Positions 9,456 to 18,599 of a stretch of 64,000 nt of DNA are shown here, piece after piece. The stretch comes from Anthracocystis setariae (taxonomy: Eukaryota; Basidiomycota; Ustilaginomycetes; Ustilaginales; Ustilaginaceae): NCBI GenBank assembly GCA_928724745.1, contig CAKMXJ010000003.1, positions 992,001 to 1,056,000 of the forward strand. The letters run 5' to 3'. The stretch's first letter is position 1, and every line of letters starts with the position of its first letter. The position numbers and the translations under genes are program-made. The notes below the pieces were generated by a model. It worked only from the letters and a program-made list of their open reading frames with translations. It made no database searches and was not told the DNA's origin.

Positions 9456-11000
9456 ATGGCGTTCACCTGCGACCCCCAAGATCCTCGCACACCAGAATGG
9501 CTCAAGCGCCTTTGCCGAAACCTCAAATGGTTGCCCTTCGTCTTGATCCTATTACTCTTCGCGTACGGCTACCTCACCGTCGCCATCTCGCTCGGCGTGC
9601 GCTATCACCTTGCTCGCAAGGGTGAATGGGTCACTGCTCTTTCGGAGGTGCTGTTGTGCACAGCGTTAGCCGGAGGTGCGGCGTGGAGCTTCCTCGTCGC
9701 GGTGTTCAAAGACCCTGGTTCTCCTGCACGTGCTCATGGCGGTGACCGGGAGAATTGGGGAGGACGCGAGGCGGAGGGAGAGGAAGAGCAGTCGCTCATG
9801 CGTGCACACGAGGATGATTCTGCGCGCGCAGGCATGTTCAACGTCCCCCTCCCTGGCCAGCCTCAGTATCCGGCACGGTCTGGGCGCCAGCAGCTCAACG
9901 ATCTACAGTCTCTCAGCGGCCACATGTCGCCTTGGTCCAACGCGGTGGAGCGTCGCTCCAACATCTGGGTCAAGTCGTCGGGCGAATCCCGATGGTGTGC
10001 AAAGTGCGACGCCCCCAAACCGGACCGTACCCACCACTGCACTCGTTGCGCCCGCTGCGTTCTGCGCATGGATCACCACTGCCCCTGGTTGGCCAACCGC
10101 TGCGTCGGTCTACGGAACCACAAGGCTTTCTTCCTCTTTGTCACCTATACTGGTCTCTTCTGCGCTTACTGCTGTCAAGAAACTGCTCGAGCGCTGCTGT
10201 GGTACGTGGAGCACGAGAGCAATGGATTCGAAACAAGCCCGATCGGCTGGGCGGTGGTGCTGTTTTTGGGATTCATCTTTGGCTCGTCTCTGATTCCCTT
10301 TGCTGGTTACCATGCGTATCTAATCTGCAAGAATCGCACATCGATCGAGAGTATGGAGGGGTCAGGTAGGGTGCGGTTGAGGGTCAAGCGAGATGAAACG
10401 CGACCCAGGGTAGAGGACCGACTGCGAGGGATCGTTCGCAATTCGATGCAAGCACAAAACCACCCGCATCAAGCTCAAAATCAACAGCAACAACGCAGAA
10501 ATGGGAGTGCGGAGGGAGTATGGCGGTCCGACGAACATCTGACTCGCGAAGAGCGGCGCGCACTCAAAAAAGCCAGCAAGCTCAACGTGTACGATGTAGG
10601 GATACGCTCCAACTGGCGGCAGATCATGGGTGACAGGTGGTATTTGTGGTTTGTCCCCATCGGCGAGCCGCTTGGCGATGGATTTGCATTCCTCGTCCAG
10701 ACACGTACGCTCAAGCAGCTCGAGCAGATCACAGCGTCCATCCGCGTGCGCGACGAACAGCGCGCCCGACAGCAGGCGCATGGCCACGTGCACGAACCTC
10801 AGGACGAGGATGCAGACGACTCAGTGTACGGCGGCGAGAACAGGACTGCTACACGCTTCGGCTATGTTGAAGAGAGGTCGGGCTCAAGGTCGGACCGCAA
10901 ACAAGGACAGTCGTTCCAGGGCGCTCATGGCGAGATGGAGTGGGGCGATGCACCCAAGAAATCATTCGTGCTTTTTGGCGTAGATGACGACGAGCAGTAA
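9456..11000 (+). CDS. pfa3: DHHC-type protein S-palmitoyltransferase, Pfa3-like
   Basis: About 514 residues from the Met at 9456. This enzyme class transfers palmitate from an acyl-enzyme Cys to cysteines of membrane-associated proteins; yeast Pfa3 acts at the vacuole on Vac8. Two transmembrane segments lie near residues 25-48 and 57-80. The Cys-rich domain runs from WCAKCDAPKPDRTHHC to the DHHC motif at residues 206-209 and NRCVGLRNHKAF. Two more membrane segments follow. The C-terminal third is hydrophilic and Gln/Arg/Glu-rich. I chose this start because the open upstream extension lacks family character and the first membrane helix follows closely. Palmitoyltransferase activity is near certain. 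The Pfa3 assignment, as opposed to another fungal Pfa, is inferred from layout. Confidence 0.92.
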   Translation: MAFTCDPQDPRTPEWLKRLCRNLKWLPFVLILLLFAYGYLTVAISLGVRYHLARKGEWVTALSEVLLCTALAGGAAWSFLVAVFKDPGSPARAHGGDRENWGGREAEGEEEQSLMRAHEDDSARAGMFNVPLPGQPQYPARSGRQQLNDLQSLSGHMSPWSNAVERRSNIWVKSSGESRWCAKCDAPKPDRTHHCTRCARCVLRMDHHCPWLANRCVGLRNHKAFFLFVTYTGLFCAYCCQETARALLWYVEHESNGFETSPIGWAVVLFLGFIFGSSLIPFAGYHAYLICKNRTSIESMEGSGRVRLRVKRDETRPRVEDRLRGIVRNSMQAQNHPHQAQNQQQQRRNGSAEGVWRSDEHLTREERRALKKASKLNVYDVGIRSNWRQIMGDRWYLWFVPIGEPLGDGFAFLVQTRTLKQLEQITASIRVRDEQRARQQAHGHVHEPQDEDADDSVYGGENRTATRFGYVEERSGSRSDRKQGQSFQGAHGEMEWGDAPKKSFVLFGVDDDEQ

Positions 11001-11108
11001 GCGGCAACAATCGATTGATGGAAGTCAAAACTCATCAGCCAGATGATGTATGAATTGCAAAATGGTGAAAAGGATCGATTGGGCTGTTTGGCAAAACAGG
11101 ATCCGCAT

Positions 11109-14054
11109 TCAATCTGAACTACCTTGCTCACTATCCAGGTCTTCTAATTCGTCCTCTTCCTCAGTATCGCTCTCCTCCTCTTCGCTCTCCTCCTCTTCGC
11201 TCTCCTCGTCGTCCTCGTCGTCCTCGTCGTCCTCCTCCTCCTCCTCCTCGTCTGTGCCACCTTCAAGTTCTACCTCGTTACCTGCCCTCCAAACCCTTTT
11301 GAGCATTCTCCTAATCCTGGCAGCCCTAACCGCTGTTTGTGCCTCGAGCAACCTCTCTACGACCTCGAGATGGGCTTGGATGCCATACGCCGACTCCCAC
11401 GCTTGCACGGTTGCATTGGCGACCAAGGCGTTCGGATGCAACTTGAGGTACACCGCAATATCCAACGCTGGACCGGGAGTTTGTGGAGTTTTGATGCCCA
11501 CGAGATCGTTAGCGTGGTGGATGACGCGCGGGTAGACTGGCGAGAAGCATAGACCGAGCGGATCCGAGGCGGTTCGGATCGAGGGATGACCAAGGAACGC
11601 GTGCATAGCATAGTTCGAACCGGCTTCCATCGGCGGCTGGTCACATAGAGAAGACGAGCGGATGCCAGGCTGCGCGATGTGATGGCGATAGATGCTGCGT
11701 AGGTCGAAATCGAGCGAGATTTGTTCGCTCTCACCGGTTGTGCCGTTGGACTGCTGACGCGAATCGCCATCGGCGTTGGAGGCAATATGATCGCTGAAGG
11801 TCGCCCACCTCCGTGCAGGCTCGAGTCTTCGCCATTCGTATAGGTCAATCTGGTTCGGAAGGATCAGGTTTTTCTCGGCAAAATCCGCATAGGCGGCAAT
11901 CTGGTCGTCCGACATGTGCAGCGCGTCTAACTCGGCTGGCTCGATCTGCTCAACTGCCTCGAGCGAGTTCAAACGACGCTCCCTACGCGCGTCCAGTGCC
12001 GACAGCCAAGGCTCAAGCAGGGGAGCACATGAGATGCCTGCCGAATCCTGGCCACGCGGAAGCGACTCGACCCGATCACGACCGTCCAAGCCATAGCGCA
12101 ATTTGATGACAACGAGCAGAGCAGCCATCAGCACGAATTCTTTCGGCACGCGTTGAAGATGTTCAACGCCCTTCTGTTTTGTCTGCTTCGCCTCTGCGTT
12201 TGCAGCCCTTCTGAGTGCGGTGGGTAGGGTCTTTTCTTTGGCCAGCAGATGAGGACTTACACCGGTGCCCACCATATCGAGCACCCTCTTGGCGGCTACG
12301 TAGAAGGTGGGAGGCAGAAGCATTCCTTCCGTCAGCCTCGTGAGCTGCCCGGAAACATTACCTTGTCCGAAATCGATTTCGTATGTGCGACTGAGCAGAT
12401 CAGCTAGTCCAAGTGTGTGTAGGTGCAGGCCCGTGATGGATGGGACCGTGTCGGTGTCGAGCTGATGGTAGTAGATATCGTCCTTGTTGAGGAAACGTGT
12501 AAGTGCCAGCGGAAGCTGATGGACCGCATTCAGGTAGGGTAATTGGAAGCTCGAGATCAAGCGGAGTAGATCGGCCCACAGAATAGGGACCTTGAGTAAG
12601 TGCAGGGAGAGGTAGACGATCGAGATTGTCGTCGGCACCGTTGCAAGGCGAAGAATGGATCTCTGCGATCGGGCAACGGAGCTCTGGGATGCCCACGACG
12701 GAACATGACGCCACCGCTTCCGTTTGAATGGCGGTTCTTTCGATGGAAACCGGCTATCAGAATAGCGGGATTCGGTGCCACTGTGAGCGTCAGAATCCTG
12801 CGTGATTCGCTCCGCCTGCGAGAGTCGCTGTTGCCGCCGCTGCTCAGCAAAGACAGGATCCAGAGAGGCTAGTTCGTCCTCAGGATCAGCCATGGATTCT
12901 GGCTCACTGGATCGTTCGGATCGCGATGTCGCCTGGTGCTCATCCTGACCTACAATCCAGTCGATGTATTCCTTGGCGGCAACCGGATCATCAGAGTCTT
13001 CAGGATCCTCCTCGGCCGTTTCGGCCACATCTGATTGCGGCTTGGCTCGCCGTTGTTTCCGCATGAGATGGCAGTGGTAGCTGTTGAACAGCATTCTTCG
13101 CCTGTGGTGACGAATTTCAGCTTCGGGATCGTACGTGGCATGGTTGGGAAACAACTCGGCTGCGCGTTCTTGCGAGAGACCGTAGCGTGTATGCCAATCA
13201 AAGGTGGCAGCAATGAGCGGCTCTGGTGGGTAGTGGCCGACAGGGAGGAGGGAGACGAACATAGCCCAGAGATCGCGAGCAACCGCTTCGGTCTCGGATG
13301 GAAGCTTATCGCCCCATACTTGTCGAAGTTTGTTGAGCTGAAGTCGGAGGATGAGCTGCAGACACTGCAGCAAGGCGAATCTTCCTTCAAATGCACCGTG
13401 GAGACCTACGCCAGTGCGCCAGATAGTTCTGATACCTCGTCGCGTTTTTCTCGCGGCGGTCTCGAATTCCGAGTCGAGGCCGCTCTCTTCTGCAGCGGAG
13501 GATGCTGCATAGCTTCGTCGCGACCGAGGTTTTTCGAAGAAGCTATCGGCGCGGATAGAATATGGGATGTCGGTATCATCTGCAGTATCGGAGTCGAGTT
13601 CATCCTCTTCGGAGCGTGTAGACCCCCTACTGAACGTTCTTGCCTTCTTACGTGCTCGGTCAAGCTCGTCCTCCTGACTGTCATCCGGTTCGACATCGGT
13701 GTCAGGTCGAGAGTGGTAAGGCGTGTGTTGACTCTTGAGTGTTCGAATTTTGGTGACCTGTGTGACTCTGCGCTTCCTTGCAACACCGTCTCCGAGGAAC
13801 TCGTCGTCCTCGGCTTGTTCTATGCGGAAGTGTTGCTGAACGTGACCTCGTTTGCAGATGAGCTGACCAGCACGGAGGCGCATCTTGCGCGTTCCGCATT
13901 CTAAACATCGTGGTCGCCGCGCATCTTGTTGTGCATCTTGGTGAGGAGCTAAGGAAGACGATGGCTGACTCGAGAGGAGGTCCTCGAAGTCGGAGGAACG
14001 CGACGGGTTGGGCTGGGAATAGGACTTGGCATAACGGCTAGAGTAAGGTTCCAT
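11109..14054 (-). CDS. rrn7: RNA polymerase I core factor subunit Rrn7 (TAF1B family)
   Basis: Intronless, 981 residues. Rrn7/TAF1B is the TFIIB-like subunit of the core factor that recruits RNA polymerase I to rDNA promoters. The N-terminal zinc ribbon is visible as C50-x2-C53 and C67-x3-H71 in CLECGTRKMRLRAGQLICKRGH. The diagnostic continuation VQQHFRIEQAEDDEF follows. The middle holds the helical cyclin-fold-like region with long acidic, Ser-rich inserts. The last 50 or so residues are almost entirely Glu/Asp/Ser, encoded by GAG/GAC repeats at 11150-11255. Its 3' end faces the DHHC gene with only 108 bp between. The zinc ribbon plus the overall plan make the family call strong. The acidic tail is longer than I would expect. 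Confidence 0.9.
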   Translation of the reverse strand: MEPYSSRYAKSYSQPNPSRSSDFEDLLSSQPSSSLAPHQDAQQDARRPRCLECGTRKMRLRAGQLICKRGHVQQHFRIEQAEDDEFLGDGVARKRRVTQVTKIRTLKSQHTPYHSRPDTDVEPDDSQEDELDRARKKARTFSRGSTRSEEDELDSDTADDTDIPYSIRADSFFEKPRSRRSYAASSAAEESGLDSEFETAARKTRRGIRTIWRTGVGLHGAFEGRFALLQCLQLILRLQLNKLRQVWGDKLPSETEAVARDLWAMFVSLLPVGHYPPEPLIAATFDWHTRYGLSQERAAELFPNHATYDPEAEIRHHRRRMLFNSYHCHLMRKQRRAKPQSDVAETAEEDPEDSDDPVAAKEYIDWIVGQDEHQATSRSERSSEPESMADPEDELASLDPVFAEQRRQQRLSQAERITQDSDAHSGTESRYSDSRFPSKEPPFKRKRWRHVPSWASQSSVARSQRSILRLATVPTTISIVYLSLHLLKVPILWADLLRLISSFQLPYLNAVHQLPLALTRFLNKDDIYYHQLDTDTVPSITGLHLHTLGLADLLSRTYEIDFGQGNVSGQLTRLTEGMLLPPTFYVAAKRVLDMVGTGVSPHLLAKEKTLPTALRRAANAEAKQTKQKGVEHLQRVPKEFVLMAALLVVIKLRYGLDGRDRVESLPRGQDSAGISCAPLLEPWLSALDARRERRLNSLEAVEQIEPAELDALHMSDDQIAAYADFAEKNLILPNQIDLYEWRRLEPARRWATFSDHIASNADGDSRQQSNGTTGESEQISLDFDLRSIYRHHIAQPGIRSSSLCDQPPMEAGSNYAMHAFLGHPSIRTASDPLGLCFSPVYPRVIHHANDLVGIKTPQTPGPALDIAVYLKLHPNALVANATVQAWESAYGIQAHLEVVERLLEAQTAVRAARIRRMLKRVWRAGNEVELEGGTDEEEEEEDDEDDEDDEESEEEESEEEESDTEEEDELEDLDSEQGSSD

Positions 14055-15042
14055 CGTTGCGAAAGAGACCTGAGGTAGCTCAACTTCGGATTGCTACCGC
14101 ATTCCTTGAGGGTATCTGCCTGCAACAAGGGGGCAAAACGAGCGTTGTAGTGCCGTGCAGAGAGAGTGATGCTCGGAAGCGGAGGTGTTCAATTAGTGAA
14201 ACCAAAATCCCTTCTTGTCCAGGGTCCACTTTGACCAGTTCGGAACTCGGTCAATTTAAATTGTCTCAAGAATGTTTGAGTTTACAGCGTAACAAATGGT
14301 TTAATTATTTTCTTGTGGTATCGGGTCAACTGTTGTTGCAGCAAGCGTGAAAAGCGCCTGAATTCGAGCTCAGCCAGGCTCACCTATAATAAACCGCAGA
14401 CAAGGCTTTCCCATCGTCGTGCTCTGGCAGCTGGGAAAGCAGTTGAGCTCCATCGGCTCACACCGAATTGAACGAGATTGTATATGCTTGAACAACACTG
14501 CACGCCACAAGGATTGTCGAAGCCAAGTTGTGATGCAACGCATTGGCACTGCGGTTGAACAGATTGACAAAATGTGAATGAATGGTGCTGATACTGTAAA
14601 CATGGAAGTTGGAATTCCAAGGGCGCGAGGTGATGATGCTTGGGCGATCAAAGTGGCGCTGCAATACAGTATATGAGTTTATATCCCATACTATGTATAA
14701 TGTGTTCTGCCAGAGCAACGACGTTCTCGAAGAGAGCTTGGACCGTCTAGCGTCTGTGTGTCGGCCGCTAAGGACGGGTCAAAGCGGCTCCTACTGTATT
14801 CGATTCAGGCTAGTCGTAGCAAAAGCGCTTCCTCCGTGGTTGCTGCAACCAGCGGAAATTATATACTGTACAGTATTTGAATCGCTTGTGCCAAGCATGC
14901 AACAAAGGTTGGGCTTTTTTTTTTTTCTTCCTTTCCATGGGTTTGAGCAGTGTAGAGATCACGAGGCAGGGAACTGGGGGCCCGCTTAGCGCCCAATCCG
15001 AAACCGAGACAAGCATCTGGACATCACGCGCAGAGTTTCCCC

Positions 15043-15065
15043 TTTTTTTTTTTTTTTTTTTTTTT
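15043..15065 (+). repeat. Poly-T run, 23 bases
   Basis: Uninterrupted T run in noncoding DNA, followed by CTTTCTTTCTG. Confidence 0.95.
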
Positions 15066-15209
15066 CTTTCTTTCTGCTACAGTAGTAGCGCTCACGTACA
15101 GTACAATACAGTAGTTACGGTGTATTTTTCCGCGCAAACGATTTCCTTTCCCCACACGCGCACACACAACAGACGATCAACAACCGACAGGCAAATAACA
15201 TTCGCAGTT

Positions 15210-15210
<1 letters not shown>

Positions 15211-15245
<35 letters not shown>
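15211..15245 (+). repeat. GCA trinucleotide microsatellite
   Basis: About 11-12 GCA units followed by CGG units and then CTGCTGC, so the tract could fold back on itself. It is noncoding: the overlapping frame shows no protein-like sequence on either side. Confidence 0.95.
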
Positions 15246-15246
<1 letters not shown>

Positions 15247-15735
15247 GCGGCGGCTCCTGCTGCTGCCTCAAACCTTGCATGTTTAGGTGCACGCGAAATT
15301 CAAACGAGCAACGAACAGCAACAGAAAATCAACCGATACTAAATAATCCTGTGCTGATCTGCAGACGCGGCACTTCGCATCCATCGATGGTTGCAACCGA
15401 CTGTACTGTACTGCTGCAGTGCTGCAGTTTCCCAGCCTGAATCGAACCTATTATAACTTGTCCGCCGCCGCCCATTGGAGGCACTCTTTTGCCCCTCCCC
15501 TGGCCCTCTCTGTTCATCGTTACCTTGATCGCTCCCTTCTCCCCATCATCCTTTCCTCTTGTTCCCTCGTCGCCGTCATCTCTATTTCCCTCGCCGCCCT
15601 CTTCCTCCTCTTCACCATTCCCGGCTTGTTCGTTTCCGCTAATCCTACCGATATAGGCGCTTAATTCGATTAGATCTTATCTTCGGCTCGTTGCTCGACT
15701 GTACGATCCATCTACGGACGCCCCTGTCTACCAAT

Positions 15736-16782
15736 ATGAAACACCACATCGGTGCCTTGTGGGCAGTCTCTGCTGCTGCGGCGCTCCTCGCTGCCGATTC
15801 CGCGCAAGCGCAATCCCTGCTATCGCTCAACCTCGGAGGCGGTGTCACCTCGGTTCCTGGACAAGCGATGCAATCCAGCTCGACTGCTACGCCTGCGCCT
15901 GCAGCTGCGTCGCCTTCCTCCTCGTTTACCGCTTCTGGCCTCGCGTCTTACGCATCTTCGCTGCCCGCCAATGCGACCAGCGTCATCACGGGAGCATCTG
16001 GCTCCGACGCACCTGCAACGAGCACCATTGCGTCCGACCCCATTGTCTCCCCCGCCTACGCAGCAGGCACTGTCACCTACATCCCACCACCGCTGCCAAC
16101 ATCGAAATCCTCGATCGACGTCTCGGCCCTGCCCTCCTCGGTACCCGCTTACAACATGACCGCTTCGTCCAACTTCACGCTCCCCTCCGCCACTGCTACG
16201 GGCACCTTCGCTGCGGTGCCCACCAATCTGCAATCGAACCCATACCAGATCGTGTTTGCCGACACTTCCGGGTTGCCGAGCATCAACTGGAACCTGGCGG
16301 ACAACACGACGGATCAGGATAAGACCGCGCTGTGTGCTTCGCAGATGCAGTTCTGCCAGACGGCCGGATGCAACGATACCACGGCGACGCTGACCAACTT
16401 TTGCGAAACAAAGTACATGGGGGTCGGGTGCTTCTGTTCCAAGGGCGAGAGCAGGTTGCAGCAGTACCAGTGGCCCGTGATGCTGGCGGATTGTCAGGGG
16501 AGGAACCAGGCTTGCAAGGATTCGTGCATTCAGCCGGGACAGGGGGTGGCGGATCAGAACAAGTGTTTGGGGGTGTGTGCGCAGAATTACGGCAGCACTT
16601 GTGGCTACCCCGGACAGTATGCTGCTAATTATGCGGTGAGGAGTAAGGATGATAAGCCGAGTTATGCTATTGTGCAGGGTGGGACGGCGCAGAATGGCGC
16701 AGCGGGTTTGGACCAGGCAGGTAAGCTGGGGGTTGTGATGGTGGCCGTGTTGGTGTCGGCAGTGGGTCTGGTTGGGTTCTAG
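15736..16782 (+). CDS. Secreted GPI-anchored Cys-rich protein
   Basis: 348 residues from the Met at 15736 (MKHHIGALW). A signal peptide ends near AQAQS, residue about 26. A Ser/Thr/Ala/Pro-rich linker to about residue 190 should be O-mannosylated. A compact domain with 12 cysteines spans about 200-292 (from ALCASQMQFCQTAGC to STCGYPGQY) and resembles the fungal DUF7707-type domain of unknown function. The C-terminus is a classic GPI signal: small residues (NGAAG) near 330, then a hydrophobic tail ending LVGF. The protein is expected at the plasma membrane or cell wall. The open frame begins earlier at 15691, but only this Met starts directly at a signal peptide. Codons shift toward G-ending in the last third, as in the cullin. 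Confidence 0.88.
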   Translation: MKHHIGALWAVSAAAALLAADSAQAQSLLSLNLGGGVTSVPGQAMQSSSTATPAPAAASPSSSFTASGLASYASSLPANATSVITGASGSDAPATSTIASDPIVSPAYAAGTVTYIPPPLPTSKSSIDVSALPSSVPAYNMTASSNFTLPSATATGTFAAVPTNLQSNPYQIVFADTSGLPSINWNLADNTTDQDKTALCASQMQFCQTAGCNDTTATLTNFCETKYMGVGCFCSKGESRLQQYQWPVMLADCQGRNQACKDSCIQPGQGVADQNKCLGVCAQNYGSTCGYPGQYAANYAVRSKDDKPSYAIVQGGTAQNGAAGLDQAGKLGVVMVAVLVSAVGLVGF

Positions 16783-17112
16783 AACACTGCTGTGCAGGCT
16801 AGCGCTTTATACCCCCTCCCACCCCACCTTACCCCCAGCGACGCACGTTCTCTTTTGTCCTTTCTTGCACTTTTCGGATGTCTTCCGACTTGTCCTGCTC
16901 GGATCGCCCCTTTTTTTCGCGCGTTTAATGGACCTCGAGTGGATCCCACTCTTTTTCGCTTGCCACCTCCCGGCCGCATTGCGCTTTCTTGTTATTAATA
17001 CTTGTTTCAGTTCCTTTCTAAACCTTGCCTTTCTTTTCTCGTTGCTATCAGTTCTCACTTGGCTCAGCATTGTCGTATCGATCGACATGAACGTGTGATT
17101 GCAATATGAGCT
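16783..17112. other. Spacer between convergent genes
   Basis: Pyrimidine-rich 3' flank of the GPI-protein gene meets the 3' end of aos1. No gene or repeat of note. Confidence 0.45.
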
Positions 17113-18237
17113 CTAGGTGATGATGACAGGATCTGGGAGATTGCCGATTCTGTGGATGGTGGCTGTGCCTGTTGCGTCGCTATGGAGGAACATCCAGTTG
17201 ACGATGGGTTCTTCTCTGCCGCCTATTGAGTTGAGCATGTCTTGACTTAATATTCCGCCGAGAATGCTGGCTACAGGTGCAAGGACGACACCTTGGCCTG
17301 TCGTGGTGGTGATGGTCTGGAACAATCTATCCGCTTGCTCCTCGCCACCTGCTCGACGGAGGACCATCTCTACGTTCATCCCCTTGTGCGTGATAAGCGC
17401 AAGCGTTCGTTCCTTCACCGCGGCCGGCGAGATCGTCTCGTCTGCAAGATCCATGTAGGCTAACCAGGTGAAGTAGTCGAGCGGCATGCGCATACGCCGT
17501 TCCTGTGCTCGTGAAAGTTGCGTCCATATGTGTTCCAGAGAGGCACAGAGCGGGATGAAGGTTTGTCGCAATTTGGTTTGTACTTTCTCCGCCGTTGCGG
17601 TCGAGGAGGAGGAGGGATCGGTGGGGGCGGTTTTTTCGATGAGGTATTCGTGTATGATCTGGTCTGCAAAAATGAGTCCACCAAAGCCGTAAGTCGCGGA
17701 CATGAAGAACTTGATGCCCACCTTACGGGTTAGGTTGTTAAGCGTAATCAACTGATCCCTAAGTTCCACCGTTCCTGTTGATGCCGCAGGCAGAGGTGTC
17801 GCAGCGACGAGAACATCGACACCACTCTCCCTCAACCACTCTTCCGCATCCTTCCCCCCTCCGAGCAACGTATCGTAGACAGCCTGGTGGCTGATGCCAT
17901 TCACTTTAACAAGCGGATTGAGCGCCCGCACACGATCCAGCGGCGCCTGACTACATTTGGACTTGCCCACATCGTCATCGCGGAAGAAGAACCCAGAAAT
18001 CAAGTCGGTCGCCGCATCAACAACGGTCGCATCGAGTACGGTGATGCTTCCGATGCCAGAGAGGACGGTGTTCTTGATGATCTCCGTGGCAATGCCGTCC
18101 CAGCCGACGATGAGGACATGGGCTTTGCGCATCTTGGTCTGTGCCGACAACCCCCACAGTCGAATCTGACGATCGTACAGAGCGGCTTCATCTTCAGTAA
18201 CCGCGCCCGAGGCGTCCACATTGCTGGATACAGCCAT
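17113..18237 (-). CDS. aos1: SUMO-activating enzyme subunit Aos1 (SAE1)
   Basis: 374 residues from the Met at 18237 (MAVSSNVDASG). Aos1 pairs with Uba2 to adenylate SUMO in the nucleus and start sumoylation. The ThiF-type fold begins with ALYDRQIRLWGLSAQTKMRKAHVLIVG, near-consensus for Aos1. Next come the nucleotide loop GWDGIA near 45-50 and SGIGSITVLD. There is no catalytic Cys domain, as expected for this half of the E1. The frame is open 56 residues further upstream, but that stretch is Cys/Leu-rich leader-like sequence and the family N-terminus begins here. The loop usually reads GLxGLGAE, so GWDGIATE is slightly divergent. The family call is strong. Confidence 0.92.
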   Translation of the reverse strand: MAVSSNVDASGAVTEDEAALYDRQIRLWGLSAQTKMRKAHVLIVGWDGIATEIIKNTVLSGIGSITVLDATVVDAATDLISGFFFRDDDVGKSKCSQAPLDRVRALNPLVKVNGISHQAVYDTLLGGGKDAEEWLRESGVDVLVAATPLPAASTGTVELRDQLITLNNLTRKVGIKFFMSATYGFGGLIFADQIIHEYLIEKTAPTDPSSSSTATAEKVQTKLRQTFIPLCASLEHIWTQLSRAQERRMRMPLDYFTWLAYMDLADETISPAAVKERTLALITHKGMNVEMVLRRAGGEEQADRLFQTITTTTGQGVVLAPVASILGGILSQDMLNSIGGREEPIVNWMFLHSDATGTATIHRIGNLPDPVIIT

Positions 18238-18599
18238 TTCTGCTCCTAAATCTGGCTCTTGAGACAATTCGACAATGATGGTGGTCAAGGTGGAAAGACA
18301 GCTTGGACGCAACTCGGAGATTGTGTAACAAGGAAGAAAGGAAGGAGCGAGTGCGGAAACAATTTTGCACATTTCTTCTAGCCTTCCTCCACACCCGCAA
18401 TCCATTTAGCTGTATTTTTGCAACAGAGAAAACAAAAACAAAAAAGAAGCCCCAAAAAAGAGGTCATGAAATTCGTCCAAACCATATATATTCCGCTCAC
18501 AAGCACCATCATGCACAACAGTATCGGTAGTGTGATAATCCAGAATCCCATAAGATTGAGCAGATAAAGATATCGAGACACGCGTACAGTACAGTACAA
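18238..18599. other. Spacer between aos1 and the GABA transaminase gene
   Basis: Upstream region of aos1 and 3' flank of the transaminase gene. A TACAGTACAGTA run at 18585-18597 ends just before the transaminase stop codon, so it lies in that gene's 3' UTR or flank. A-rich tracts lie near 18428-18460. Confidence 0.5.

Larger units (their letters stand above)
14055..15735. other. 1.7-kb divergent spacer with microsatellites and TACTGTA palindromes
   Basis: It lies between head-to-head rrn7 and the GPI-protein gene. It contains a perfect palindrome ATACTGTACAGTAT at 14863-14876, several TACAGTA words near 15079-15115 and 15400-15412, a T23 run at 15043-15065 and a GCA repeat at 15211-15245. 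A TTATAA at 15451-15456, an inverted CCAAT (ATTGG) near 15473 and a long pyrimidine-rich tract at 15480-15640 precede the GPI-protein start and could form its promoter and leader. No supported gene. Confidence 0.5.

Noticed and set aside
14877..15440. 187-codon frame containing the GCA repeat, considered as a repeat-bearing protein
   Set aside because: The frame translates poly-T as Phe and the repeat as Ser, with no protein-like flanks.
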